From Nocardioides sp. (GTDB lineage: Bacteria; Actinomycetota; Actinomycetes; Propionibacteriales; Nocardioidaceae), in the NCBI GenBank assembly GCA_030145945.1, contig JASLDK010000068.1:1-14527 (forward strand): 14,527 nucleotides of DNA, written 5' to 3'. The translations under genes were made by a program, and so were the position numbers. Shown piece after piece: positions 1 through 7,481 of the stretch; position 1 is the stretch's first letter, and every line of letters starts with the position of its first letter. A model generated the notes under the pieces. That model did not search any database and was not told the DNA's origin. It was given only the letters and a program-made list of their open reading frames with translations.

Positions 1-576
1 GTGCGGGCAGCGCGAGCGGAGCGCCCGGCGCCGGCTCCCGAGCGGATCGTGATCCGGCCTGCGTCCGCCGACGGTGGCGACGAGTTCACCGTCGTCGGCA
101 CCGGCGAGGGATGGCGGGTGCGCGGTGCCAAGCCGGAGCGCTGGGTGCGGCAGACCGACTTCAGCAACGACGAGGCGGTCGGCTATCTCGCAGACCGACT
201 CAACCGACTCGGCGTCGAGGCCAAGCTGGTCCAGCTGGGAGCCGAGGAGGGCGACGCCGTCCTGATCGGCGACGTCGAGAACGCCGTCGTGTTCGACTTC
301 CGCCCCGGCATCGACGCCGGCGCCGAGATCCTGTCGCGCCGTGGGGAGGACGACCGCTTCCACGAGCAGCGTCCTGCTGCGTCACGTCGCCGCGAGATCC
401 AGGACAACATGGACGATCGCGCCGAGGGCGAGACCCGTGCCGACGTGGCCCGCCGGATCGACCAGCCCGACGTCTATGGTCCGACCTCCTTCGAGATCGG
501 CTCCGAGGACGACCCGGACGCCCGGCCGGCCACCGACGAAGACGCGGACTGGCTGGAGGACGACCCCGGTGAGTGA
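1..576 (+). CDS. obg: Obg-family GTPase, C-terminal part (5' end outside window)
   Basis: The frame is open from base 1, so this is the tail of a longer gene; the GTG at base 1 is not taken as a start. The visible 191 residues hold the Obg C-terminal (OCT) domain, roughly residues 26-115. Its signature is the stretch around FTVVGTGEGWRVRG, then WVRQTDFSNDEAVGYL and an acidic GDAVLIGD segment before a VFDFRP motif. The tail after residue 120 is acidic and low in complexity, as in actinobacterial Obg proteins. Obg is a ribosome-associated GTPase acting in 50S assembly and stress signalling; the glycine-rich N-terminal and GTPase domains would lie upstream. The stop overlaps the proB start by 8 bp, so the two genes are probably co-transcribed and translationally coupled. 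An obg-proB order is common in bacteria. Confidence 0.93.
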   Translation: MRAARAERPAPAPERIVIRPASADGGDEFTVVGTGEGWRVRGAKPERWVRQTDFSNDEAVGYLADRLNRLGVEAKLVQLGAEEGDAVLIGDVENAVVFDFRPGIDAGAEILSRRGEDDRFHEQRPAASRRREIQDNMDDRAEGETRADVARRIDQPDVYGPTSFEIGSEDDPDARPATDEDADWLEDDPGE

Positions 577-1684
577 CCGGGCGTTGGTGACTGGTGCCCG
601 CCGGATCGTCGTCAAGGTCGGCTCCTCGTCCCTGACGACCGCCTCCGGCGGGATCGACCCCGCCCGGGTCAGCGCGCTGGTCGACGTCCTGGCTGACGTC
701 CGCGAGCGCGGCGCCGAGGTGGTGCTCGTGTCCTCCGGTGCGATTGCCGCCGGGCTGGCGCCGCTGGGACTCTCGAAGCGTCCGCGTGGACTCGCCGCGC
801 AGCAGGCGGCAGCCAGCGTGGGACAGGGTCTGCTCGTCCACCGCTACACCGAGGAGCTCGCCCGCCACGACCTGATCGCCGGCCAGGTGCTCCTGACCCT
901 TGACGACGTCACGCGGCGATCGCACTATCGCAATGCCCATCAGACCTTCGCCCAGCTCCTCGAGCTCGGCGTGATCCCCATCGTCAATGAGAACGACACG
1001 GTCGCGACCTCCGAGATCCGGTTCGGCGACAACGACCGGCTGGCCGCGCTGGTCGCCCAGTTGGTCCACGCCGACCTGTTGGTGCTGCTGTCCGACGTCG
1101 ACGGGCTCTACGACGGGCCGCCCTCGCACCCCGGAGCCCAGCTGATCGCCGACGTCCGCTCGTCGGACGATCTCGGCGATGTCGTGATCGGCGCGGCCGG
1201 TGCCGCGGGGGTGGGCACGGGCGGAATGGTCACCAAGGTCGATGCCGCTGCGATCGCCACGGGCTCGGGGATCCCGGTCGTGCTCACCTCCGCGGACCTG
1301 GCCGGCGATGCGCTGTCCGGTGCACAGGTGGGCACCTTGTTCCACCCGACCGGCAAGCGGCGCCCGACGCGCCTGCTGTGGCTGCGTCATGCCACGGAGG
1401 CCAAGGGCGCGCTGGTCCTCGACGCCGGAGCCGTGCGTGCGGTGGTCGACCGGCGTGCGTCCCTGCTGGCGGCCGGAATGACCGGCGTACAGGGGGATTT
1501 CAGTGCGGGTGACCCGGTCGATCTCCTCGATCCTGACGGCGCTGTCATCGGGAGAGGGCTGGTGAACTTCGACGCCAACGAGCTCCCTGCACTGCTCGGC
1601 CGCTCATCCAAGGAGTTGAAGCGTGAGCTCGGCGCGGCGTACGAACGCGAGGTCATCCACCGCGATGCCCTCGTCGTGCTCTGA
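569..1684 (+). CDS. proB: Glutamate 5-kinase (ProB) with C-terminal PUA domain
   Basis: Encodes 371 residues, the usual length for the long, PUA-containing form. It phosphorylates L-glutamate with ATP in the first step of proline synthesis, in the cytosol. The amino-acid-kinase domain (about 11-255) begins with the KVGSSSL phosphate-binding segment (16-22). It continues with VLVSSGAIAAG, the IPIVNENDTVATSEIRFGDND substrate loop, the LLSDVDGLYD motif and GVGTGGMVTK (G216-M220 region). A PUA domain follows from about residue 268. The GTG at 569 is chosen because GGAGGA (555-560) lies 8 nt upstream and because translation then couples to obg; a GTG at 587 is a weaker alternative. The usual partner proA (glutamate-5-semialdehyde dehydrogenase) is not next to it here; iscS follows after 30 bp. 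Confidence 0.95.
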   Translation: MSDRALVTGARRIVVKVGSSSLTTASGGIDPARVSALVDVLADVRERGAEVVLVSSGAIAAGLAPLGLSKRPRGLAAQQAAASVGQGLLVHRYTEELARHDLIAGQVLLTLDDVTRRSHYRNAHQTFAQLLELGVIPIVNENDTVATSEIRFGDNDRLAALVAQLVHADLLVLLSDVDGLYDGPPSHPGAQLIADVRSSDDLGDVVIGAAGAAGVGTGGMVTKVDAAAIATGSGIPVVLTSADLAGDALSGAQVGTLFHPTGKRRPTRLLWLRHATEAKGALVLDAGAVRAVVDRRASLLAAGMTGVQGDFSAGDPVDLLDPDGAVIGRGLVNFDANELPALLGRSSKELKRELGAAYEREVIHRDALVVL

Positions 1685-1698
1685 CTGGTTGACGCACG

Positions 1699-1704
1699 TA
1701 CGCT
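1699..1704 (+). promoter_or_regulatory. Possible -10 box upstream of iscS
   Basis: TACGCT (TANNNT type) ends 10 nt before the iscS ATG, which would leave a leader of only about 3 nt. There is no -35 at proper spacing: the TTGACG at 1689-1694 is far too close. iscS may instead simply be read through from proB, since the gap is only 30 bp. GGGA at 1705-1708 could act as a weak ribosome binding site. Confidence 0.3.
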
Positions 1705-1714
1705 GGGACCTGCC

Positions 1715-2890
1715 ATGAACGACTCCCGGACGGTCTATCTCGACCATGCTGCGACGACGCCGATGACCGACGTCGCGGTCGACGCGATGACCGCTCACCT
1801 GCGCGAGGTCGGCAACGCCAGCTCGCTGCATGCGTCCGGGCGTCGGGCCCGTCGCGTGGTCGAGGAGTCCCGCGAGACGGTTGCCCAGGCACTCGGCTGT
1901 CGGCCCGGCGAGGTGGTCTTCACCTCGGGCGGCACGGAGGCCGACAACCTCGCGGTGAAAGGACTGTTCTGGGCGCGCCGCGATGCCGACGCGAGTCGCA
2001 CCCGGATCCTGTCGACCGCGATCGAGCACCACGCTGTCCTCGACGCGCTCGAATGGCTCGAGGAGCACGAGGGGGCCGAGGTCGAGCTGCTGCCGGTCGA
2101 CGGCCAGGGGTGCCTCGACGTCGATGCCCTGCGGGCGTCCGTCGAGCGTGATCCCGCCTCGGTTGCGCTGATCACCGTGATGTGGGCCAACAACGAGGTC
2201 GGTACCCTCCAGCCGATCGACGATGTGGTCGCGATCGCCGCCGGACACAAGATCCCCGTCCACACCGACGCCGTGCAGGCCGTCGGCGCCACCCCGGTCG
2301 ACTTCGCCGCCAGCGGCGTCGACGCCCTCTCGCTGTCCGGGCACAAGGTCGGCGGTCCGCAGGGTGTCGGGGCTCTCGTCGTACGCCGTGAGGTGGAGCT
2401 CGCCGCGCTGGTTCATGGCGGCGGTCAGGAACGCGACGTGCGCAGCGGGACGCTCGACGTGCCGGCGATTGCCGGCCTTGCCGCGGCCGTCGAGCTCGCC
2501 GTCAAGCGGCAGGCCGAGCACGCCGAGCGGGTGGCGGCACTGCGCGAGCGCCTCGTCGCAGGGGTACGCCGAGCAGTGCCGGATGCCGTCCTCAACGGTG
2601 ATCCCGACCTGCGCCTGCCCGGCAACGCCCACCTCAGCTTCCCGGGCTGCGAGGGGGATTCACTGCTGATGCTGCTCGACGCCCGGGGCATCGAGTGCTC
2701 GACGGGATCGGCCTGCTCGGCCGGCGTACCCCAGCCCTCGCACGTCCTGCTCGCCATGGGCCGCACGAGCGACCAGGCCAGCAGTTCGTTGCGGTTCAGC
2801 CTCGGCCACACCAGCACGGAGGCCGACGTCGACGCCGTCGTCGACGCGATCGGGGCATGCGTCGAACGGGCCCGCGCGGCCCACGCATGA
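1715..2890 (+). CDS. iscS: Cysteine desulfurase (IscS/NifS family, PLP-dependent)
   Basis: A 391-residue class V aminotransferase-fold enzyme that strips sulfur from L-cysteine as an enzyme-bound persulfide, giving alanine. It opens with YLDHAATTP (8-16). It has the FTSGGTEADN cofactor loop, the MWANNEVGT motif, and the SGHKVGGPQG segment whose K211 should form the Schiff base with PLP. The sulfur-carrying loop reads CSTGSACSAG; C334 in SGSAC/TGSAC corresponds to the catalytic cysteine of E. coli IscS (C328), and C328 here is an extra cysteine. mnmA starts 29 nt after the stop, so this enzyme most likely supplies sulfur for tRNA thiolation as well as Fe-S assembly. No iscU/sufU scaffold gene is in the window. 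The ATG at 1715 gives the standard N-terminus. Confidence 0.95.
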   Translation: MNDSRTVYLDHAATTPMTDVAVDAMTAHLREVGNASSLHASGRRARRVVEESRETVAQALGCRPGEVVFTSGGTEADNLAVKGLFWARRDADASRTRILSTAIEHHAVLDALEWLEEHEGAEVELLPVDGQGCLDVDALRASVERDPASVALITVMWANNEVGTLQPIDDVVAIAAGHKIPVHTDAVQAVGATPVDFAASGVDALSLSGHKVGGPQGVGALVVRREVELAALVHGGGQERDVRSGTLDVPAIAGLAAAVELAVKRQAEHAERVAALRERLVAGVRRAVPDAVLNGDPDLRLPGNAHLSFPGCEGDSLLMLLDARGIECSTGSACSAGVPQPSHVLLAMGRTSDQASSSLRFSLGHTSTEADVDAVVDAIGACVERARAAHA

Positions 2891-2919
2891 CCCGGCAGCC
2901 CAGAAACCGAGGAGCCGAG

Positions 2920-4035
2920 ATGAAGGTCATTGCCGCGATGTCCGGGGGAGTGGACTCCGCCGTCGCTGCCGCGCGCGCCGTCGAGGCGGGCCACGAGGTC
3001 ACCGGCATCCACCTCGCGCTGTCGCGCAACCCGAGGTCCTATCGCACCGGCGCCCGCGGATGCTGCACGATCGAGGACTCCAACGATGCCCGCCGAGCAG
3101 CGGACGTGATCGGGATCCCGTTCTACGTCTGGGACCTCTCGGACCGGTTCCACACCGACGTGGTCGAGAACTTCATGGACACCTATGCCGCCGGTCAGAC
3201 GCCCAATCCGTGTCTGCGGTGCAACGAGAAGATCAAGTTCGAGGCGGTGCTTGACCGGGCACTGGCGTTGGGTTTCGACGCGGTCGCGACCGGTCACTAC
3301 GCGACGGTCGTCGATGGACCGGCGGGGGTCGAGCTGCATCGTGCGGTGGACGGCGCAAAGGACCAGTCGTACGTCCTCGGTGTCCTCGACGAGCAGCAGT
3401 TGCGCCATTCGCTGTTCCCGCTGGGTGACACGACGAAGGACAAGGTGCGCCTCGAGGCCGCGTCTCGTGGGTTGTTGGTGGCGGACAAGCCCGACAGCCA
3501 TGACATCTGCTTCGTGGCCGACGGCGACAACGCCGGTTGGCTCAAGGAGAAGCTCGGTGACCGGGCGCCCAACCAGGGCGGCGAGATCCGCGACGAGATC
3601 ACCGGCGAGGTGGTCGGTTCGCACACCGGCACCTATGCCTTCACCATCGGCCAGCGGCGTGGCCTGCGCCTGGGACATCCCGCTCCTGACGGGCGTCCTC
3701 GCTATGTGCTGGACATCGAGCCGGTGTCGGGAACGGTGACGGTCGGACCCCGCGAGCGGCTCGCCGTCGAACGGGTCGAGGGTGACCGGACCCGTTGGTG
3801 TGGTCGGCCGCTCGAGGTCGGGACCGTGCTGTCGGGTGAGGGTGTGACCGTGCAGATGCGGGCGCACGGCGCCGAGCACCGGGCGGTCGTGACCGTCGTC
3901 GAGGGCGGCCTGGAGGTCGACCTGATCGATCACGCGGAGGGGATCGCACCCGGCCAGGCCGTCGTCGTGTACGACGGCACACGGGTGGTCGGCTCCGCGA
4001 CGATCACCAGCGCTCGGCGGGTGACTTCGTCGTGA
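2920..4035 (+). CDS. mnmA: tRNA-specific 2-thiouridylase MnmA
   Basis: Encodes 371 residues. MnmA adenylates U34 of the Lys, Glu and Gln tRNAs and inserts sulfur at position 2, stabilising decoding of A/G-ending codons. The N-terminal PP-loop ATP pyrophosphatase motif SGGVDS is at residues 8-13. The two catalytic cysteines are visible: C98 in NPCLRCNEKIKFE and C197 in SHDICFV, matching E. coli C102 and C199. The family motifs GHYA, KDQSYVL and GQRRGL are present, followed by a C-terminal beta-barrel. The actinobacterial variant RGCCTIEDSNDARRAADVIG replaces the usual CC-region sequence. The ATG at 2920 is preceded by GAGGAG (2909-2914) with a 5-nt spacer, which rules out the open frame extending upstream. 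The stop overlaps the next gene as GTGA. Confidence 0.95.
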   Translation: MKVIAAMSGGVDSAVAAARAVEAGHEVTGIHLALSRNPRSYRTGARGCCTIEDSNDARRAADVIGIPFYVWDLSDRFHTDVVENFMDTYAAGQTPNPCLRCNEKIKFEAVLDRALALGFDAVATGHYATVVDGPAGVELHRAVDGAKDQSYVLGVLDEQQLRHSLFPLGDTTKDKVRLEAASRGLLVADKPDSHDICFVADGDNAGWLKEKLGDRAPNQGGEIRDEITGEVVGSHTGTYAFTIGQRRGLRLGHPAPDGRPRYVLDIEPVSGTVTVGPRERLAVERVEGDRTRWCGRPLEVGTVLSGEGVTVQMRAHGAEHRAVVTVVEGGLEVDLIDHAEGIAPGQAVVVYDGTRVVGSATITSARRVTSS

Positions 4036-5063
4036 CCGATGGAGGAGCGGGTGGTGTGCGCGCCACCGGCATCGGGTCGTTCCCGGGCGACTCCCAAAGG
4101 GATTTCGACGAGGCGCTGAGCGTCGTGCTGGGCGAGCTCGGTTCCGACGACCGTGGCCTGCCGTTCGTGCCCGAGGTACCCGGCCGTGGCGCGGTCGCTG
4201 CGATGACCGGCCGCACGCTCGGACTGATCGGAGAGCTCGACGCTGACCTGCAGCCGCAGGGCTGGCGGCTGACCGGTACGTCGGGCGCACCGGCGATCGA
4301 CCAGCGCCGCGCACGCAGCCTTCTCGCCCAGGACCTCGACACGCTGGAGGAGCAGGCGGCCGGTCACGACGGGCCGTTCAAGGTCCAGGTCACCGGCCCG
4401 TGGACGCTCGCCGCCACCGTCGAACGCCCCCGTGGCGACAAGCTTCTCGCCGATCACGGTGCGCGGCGCGAGCTCGCCCAAGCACTCGCCCTCGGCGTCA
4501 GTGACCACCTGGCGGACGTACGCCGTCGTCTGCCGAACGCCACCGAACTGATCCTCCAGGTCGATGAGCCCGCGCTTCCCGCTGTGATGGCCGGAGCGGT
4601 GCCGACGGCGTCAGGGTTCGGGAAGCACCGCACCGTCCACCCGCCCGAGGCCAGTGAGGCACTGGAGTGGGTGTTGGAGGCAGCGGCCGCTGCAGGGGCG
4701 ACGCCATGGGTGCACTGCTGTGCGCGCGGCGTCCCGATCGGTCTGCTGCGGGGTGCCGGTGCTCGTGGACTGATGGTGGACCTGTCGCTGCTCGACGCCG
4801 ACGGACACGATGCAGCGGCCGAGGCGCTCGAGGCGGGTGAGGTGGTCGCACTGGGCGTCGTACCCACCTCCGGGCCGTTGCCCAGCGACAAGGCCGTCGT
4901 CGAGCGAGTCCTGCGCTGGTTGGACATGCTCGGCCTCGACCCCGGGGTGGTGGGAGCCAGCCTGGTCGTCACTCCGGCCTGCGGCCTTGCGGGCGCAACG
5001 GCTCAGGAGGCACGACGGGCCACCGAGCTGGTGCGCTCGGTGGCCCGTTCGTTGGCTGGCTGA
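4032..5063 (+). CDS. Short MetE-like (cobalamin-independent methionine synthase C-terminal domain) methyltransferase
   Basis: A 343-residue protein resembling only the catalytic C-terminal half of MetE. It starts with a conserved TGIGSFPG segment (12-19). The VDEPALP motif (D178-E179) resembles the substrate-binding IDEPAL of MetE. The thiolate-activating zinc ligands can be placed at H228 and C230 (HCC, a H-x-C pattern) and C317 (PACGLA). The remaining ligand, Glu in E. coli MetE, seems to be Asp (D250, VDLSLLD). There is no N-terminal folate-binding domain, so a folate polyglutamate donor is doubtful. Related stand-alone proteins (core-MetE type, and the mycobacterial gene near ligA) are known, but the substrate here is unproven. 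GTG at 4032 overlaps the mnmA stop by 4 bp, so it is probably translated by coupling. It converges on the MFS gene with only 5 bp between stops. Confidence 0.8.
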   Translation: MTDGGAGGVRATGIGSFPGDSQRDFDEALSVVLGELGSDDRGLPFVPEVPGRGAVAAMTGRTLGLIGELDADLQPQGWRLTGTSGAPAIDQRRARSLLAQDLDTLEEQAAGHDGPFKVQVTGPWTLAATVERPRGDKLLADHGARRELAQALALGVSDHLADVRRRLPNATELILQVDEPALPAVMAGAVPTASGFGKHRTVHPPEASEALEWVLEAAAAAGATPWVHCCARGVPIGLLRGAGARGLMVDLSLLDADGHDAAAEALEAGEVVALGVVPTSGPLPSDKAVVERVLRWLDMLGLDPGVVGASLVVTPACGLAGATAQEARRATELVRSVARSLAG

Positions 5064-5068
5064 CTGAT

Positions 5069-6628
5069 CTAGACGTGCACGCCCTCCGGCATGTCGCCCG
5101 CCAGTTCGGTGTGCTTCACGTTGAGCAGTACCCACACGATCAGTGATGCGGTCCAGATCATGAACGCGCCGATGAGGAAGGCGTGGGTGGCGCCGTCGGC
5201 GAACGCCTGTGCGCTGGCCGCCTGCGGCGATCCGGTCGGGTTGGCGGTCATCAGTTCGCCCATCTTGGACGTGGAGAAGTGGGCCGCGACCGCTGACAGA
5301 CCGGCCAGGCCGAGCGCGCCACCGACCTGCTGCATGGTGTTGAGGACACCTGAGCCGATGCCCGCATCCTGGGTGCGCACACCGTGCACGGCGACCAGCG
5401 TCATCGGCACGAAGGTCAGACCCATGCCGAGCGACATCAGCGTGATGTAGGGGGCGATGTCCGACCAGTAGTGCTCAGCACCGAACTCGATCCGGGAGAA
5501 GCCGAACAGTGCGAAACCGGCCAGCAGGGTGCCCGTGCCGGCGATGAACCGCGGGTCGACCTTGCTCATCAACTTGGAGGAGAGAGTCGCACCGAACACC
5601 ATGCCGACACAGAACGGCAGGAATGCGAAGCCCGTCTTGAGCGGGGAGTAGCCCATGATGTTCTGGACGTAGAGCGAGAGGAAGAAGAACATCGCGAACA
5701 TCGCGGCCGGCGTGATCATCATGGACACGAACGCGGTGGCGCGGGTGCGGCTGGCGAAGATCGACAGCGGCATGAGCGGGTTCTTCACCCGGGTCTCGAC
5801 CAGGACGAACGCGATCAGCGCGAGGACACCGAGGGCGATCGCGGTCAGTGCGGTCGGGTCGCCCCAGCCATAGCTGGTCCCGTGCGGGTTGAGCGCGGAG
5901 ATCGTGTCGGGGTCGACATTGCTGGTGCGGGTGATGCCGAAGACGAGGGCGAGCAGACCGCCGGTGCCGAGAACGGCGCCGGGCAGGTCGAGTGAGCCGG
6001 CGTGGTGGTCGCTGTCGGGCAGCAGTCGCGGCGCGAAGAAGGCAGCGGCCAGACCGATCGGGACGTTGATCAGGAAGGTCAGGCGCCAGCCCCAGTTGGG
6101 GTCGAGGTCGGTCAGCCAGCCGCCGAGGATCAGCCCGATGGCGGCACCGATGCCGGACATCATCGCGAAGACGGAGAATGCCCGGTTGCGGGCCGGGCCG
6201 GCCGCGAAGGTCGTGGTGATCAGAGCGAGCGCGGTCGGGGACGCGAGCGCGGCGCCGAGACCCTGGAGGCCACGCGAGCCGAGCAGCATTGCCTCGTTCT
6301 GGGCGAGACCACCGAGCGCCGAGGCGATCGCGAAGATCGCTACACCGGCCATGAACACGCGACGGCGACCGAACAGGTCGCCGAGGCGGCCGCCCAGCAG
6401 GAGCAGACCGCCGAAGGCGAGGGCGTAGCCGGTGACGATCCACGACAGGTTCGACGGATCGATCTTGAGGTCGGCGCCCATGTAGGGGAGGGCGATGTTG
6501 GCGATGGTGCTGTCGAGCACCACCATCAACTGCGCCACGCAGATCAGGACGAGCGCCCAGCCGAGGTGCTTGCTCGGCGGGGCGAACTCCTCCTTCTCAG
6601 GCAGGTCGGAGGCAGTCATTTCGGCCAC
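5069..6628 (-). CDS. MFS drug exporter, DHA2 (EmrB/QacA-like) family, 14 TM
   Basis: A 519-residue inner-membrane proton antiporter of the multidrug type. After a charged 20-residue N-terminus, TM1 carries the VVLDSTIANIALP signature (D39). Motif A of the loop between TM2 and TM3 reads GGRLGDLFGRRR (79-90). The antiporter motif C region SGIGAAIGLILGGWL lies near 158-172, and GWRLTFLINVPIG (180-192) is characteristic of DHA2. Length and hydrophobic pattern fit 14 helices. The substrate cannot be read from the sequence; efflux of drugs, dyes or an endogenous toxic compound is the family role. GTG at 6628 is preceded by AAGGAA (complement of 6634-6639) with a 5-nt spacer; an ATG at 6619 is the alternative. 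It lies 35 nt downstream of the tetR gene on the same strand and is presumably controlled by it. Confidence 0.92.
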   Translation of the reverse strand: MAEMTASDLPEKEEFAPPSKHLGWALVLICVAQLMVVLDSTIANIALPYMGADLKIDPSNLSWIVTGYALAFGGLLLLGGRLGDLFGRRRVFMAGVAIFAIASALGGLAQNEAMLLGSRGLQGLGAALASPTALALITTTFAAGPARNRAFSVFAMMSGIGAAIGLILGGWLTDLDPNWGWRLTFLINVPIGLAAAFFAPRLLPDSDHHAGSLDLPGAVLGTGGLLALVFGITRTSNVDPDTISALNPHGTSYGWGDPTALTAIALGVLALIAFVLVETRVKNPLMPLSIFASRTRATAFVSMMITPAAMFAMFFFLSLYVQNIMGYSPLKTGFAFLPFCVGMVFGATLSSKLMSKVDPRFIAGTGTLLAGFALFGFSRIEFGAEHYWSDIAPYITLMSLGMGLTFVPMTLVAVHGVRTQDAGIGSGVLNTMQQVGGALGLAGLSAVAAHFSTSKMGELMTANPTGSPQAASAQAFADGATHAFLIGAFMIWTASLIVWVLLNVKHTELAGDMPEGVHV

Positions 6629-6663
6629 GGTGGTTCCTTGGGTGTGAGGAGTGGGTGGGGCAT

Positions 6664-7266
6664 TCAGCCGCGTGTGGCGGCGGGGAGGATGACCTGGTCG
6701 ACCACGCGGGCGATCAGGTCGGGGGTCGGTGGGTCCCCGAGCAGGAAGCCGCGGTGCAGCACGATGCCGGGCAGCGCCGCGGTGAGGATGTCGATGTCGA
6801 TGTCGTCGCGGATCTCGCCCCGGGCACGGGCCCGTTCGTAGACCTCGCGCGTGATCGCGACCTTGGGAGCGATGAACCTCTGGCGGAACGCCTCGGCGAA
6901 CTCGGGATCCCGGCCGATGGCCGTGACCACGCTGCCGAGGATGGCCGTCTGGTGGGTGTCGGTGAGCCCGCCGTGGCCGCAGAACATGGCGAGCAGGTCG
7001 CCACGCAACGTCCCGGTGTCCTCAGGCATGCGGACGGGCTGCTTCTGCGTCATGAGGGCGTCGATGACCAGCGCAGCCTTGCCCTCCCACTTGCGATACA
7101 ACGTCGCCTTGGAGGCCTTCGCCTTGGTGGCGACGGCGTCCATCGTGAGCCGGTCATAGCCGACCTCGACGAGGACGGCGATCGCCGCCTCGAGGATCTC
7201 CAACTCGCGGTCGCCCTCGACCCGGGGGCGGCTGGCGGCTTCGACGTGCTTCTTGCGAAGGGGCAT
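6664..7266 (-). CDS. TetR/AcrR-family transcriptional repressor
   Basis: A 200-residue regulator. The N-terminal helix-turn-helix domain spans about residues 20-66, with ILEAAIAVLVEVGYDRLTM leading into AVATKAKASKATLYRKWEGK; A46-W60 would be the DNA-reading helix-turn-helix. The C-terminal part (about 70-200) is the ligand-binding and dimerisation domain, whose inducer is unknown. The start is set at ATG 7266 because AGGAGGTGA (minus strand 7277-7269) is a near-perfect ribosome binding site 5 nt upstream; the in-frame GTG at 7272 overlaps that site and is unlikely. It is the first gene of an operon with the MFS exporter. An inverted repeat overlying its promoter strongly suggests autorepression, released by an exported compound. 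Confidence 0.92.
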   Translation of the reverse strand: MPLRKKHVEAASRPRVEGDRELEILEAAIAVLVEVGYDRLTMDAVATKAKASKATLYRKWEGKAALVIDALMTQKQPVRMPEDTGTLRGDLLAMFCGHGGLTDTHQTAILGSVVTAIGRDPEFAEAFRQRFIAPKVAITREVYERARARGEIRDDIDIDILTAALPGIVLHRGFLLGDPPTPDLIARVVDQVILPAATRG

Positions 7267-7299
7267 GGTCACCTCCTGGGGCGGTGGGCTCGGATGGAT

Positions 7300-7349
7300 G
7301 AAACGAAACGGTTCCGTTCCGATTGAATGATACGGAACGGTTTCGTTTC
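7300..7349. promoter_or_regulatory. Inverted-repeat operator of the TetR-MFS operon
   Basis: Two 18-nt arms, 7300-7317 and 7332-7349, are reverse complements at 17 of 18 positions (only 7310/7339 fails), separated by 14 nt. The left arm reads GAAACGAAACGGTTCCGT. Within it lies a smaller dyad, AACGG-TT-CCGTT (7307-7318), so each arm may itself bind one TetR dimer. The right arm fills the spacer of the tetR promoter and the left arm covers the region just after the predicted transcription start, an arrangement suited to repression. Confidence 0.8.
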
Positions 7350-7354
7350 GTCAA
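7327..7354 (-). promoter_or_regulatory. Sigma-70-type promoter of tetR-MFS
   Basis: On the minus strand, TTGACG (7354-7349) is a good -35 and TATCAT (7332-7327) a good -10, with a 16-nt spacer. Transcription would start near 7320, giving a leader of about 53 nt that contains the AGGAGGTGA ribosome binding site. The promoter is embedded in the inverted repeat described separately. Confidence 0.65.
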
Positions 7355-7412
7355 CTCGGCGTCGGGCTGACTTGTTCCCAGCGTCCATGAGAGCACCGAC
7401 AGTCCGATCAGT

Positions 7413-7448
7413 ACGCCTGCCGGTGCGCCTGCCGGTGCGCCTGCCTGT
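7413..7448. repeat. 12-bp tandem repeat, three copies
   Basis: Three consecutive 12-bp units are based on GCGCCTGCCGGT: 7413-7424 (first base A), 7425-7436 (exact) and 7437-7448 (one change, CTGT). They lie in the 215-bp gap between tetR and ligA, just upstream of the ligA start. Function is unknown; it may be simple slippage DNA. Confidence 0.75.
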
Positions 7449-7481
7449 GCGGTGTCGGTGCCACCCGGAAGAATGCCCGTC

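Noticed and set aside
341..568. Upstream extension of the proB frame
   Set aside because: It lies inside obg in another frame; GTG 569 with a strong GGAGGA site gives the normal ProB N-terminus.
200..1390. Minus-strand open frame of 396 codons
   Set aside because: It is antisense to obg and proB, with low-complexity Arg-rich translation and no ribosome binding site; proB is clearly the real gene.
1695..1711. Standard promoter using TTGACG (1689-1694) as -35 for iscS
   Set aside because: At 16-18 nt downstream the sequence is the iscS start region with no -10-like hexamer; the only TANNNT box is too close to pair with it.
2425..4314. Long open frame (629 codons) on the minus strand
   Set aside because: It lies antisense across iscS, mnmA and the MetE-like gene, is rich in Arg, Pro and Ser as expected for GC-driven shadow frames, and has no recognisable domain.
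5064..5068. Terminator between the MetE-like and MFS genes
   Set aside because: Only 5 bp lie between the stops and I see no hairpin with a T-run there; any terminator must lie within a coding sequence.
7413..7448. CRISPR-like array
   Set aside because: The 12-bp units are directly adjacent with no spacers; this is a simple tandem repeat.
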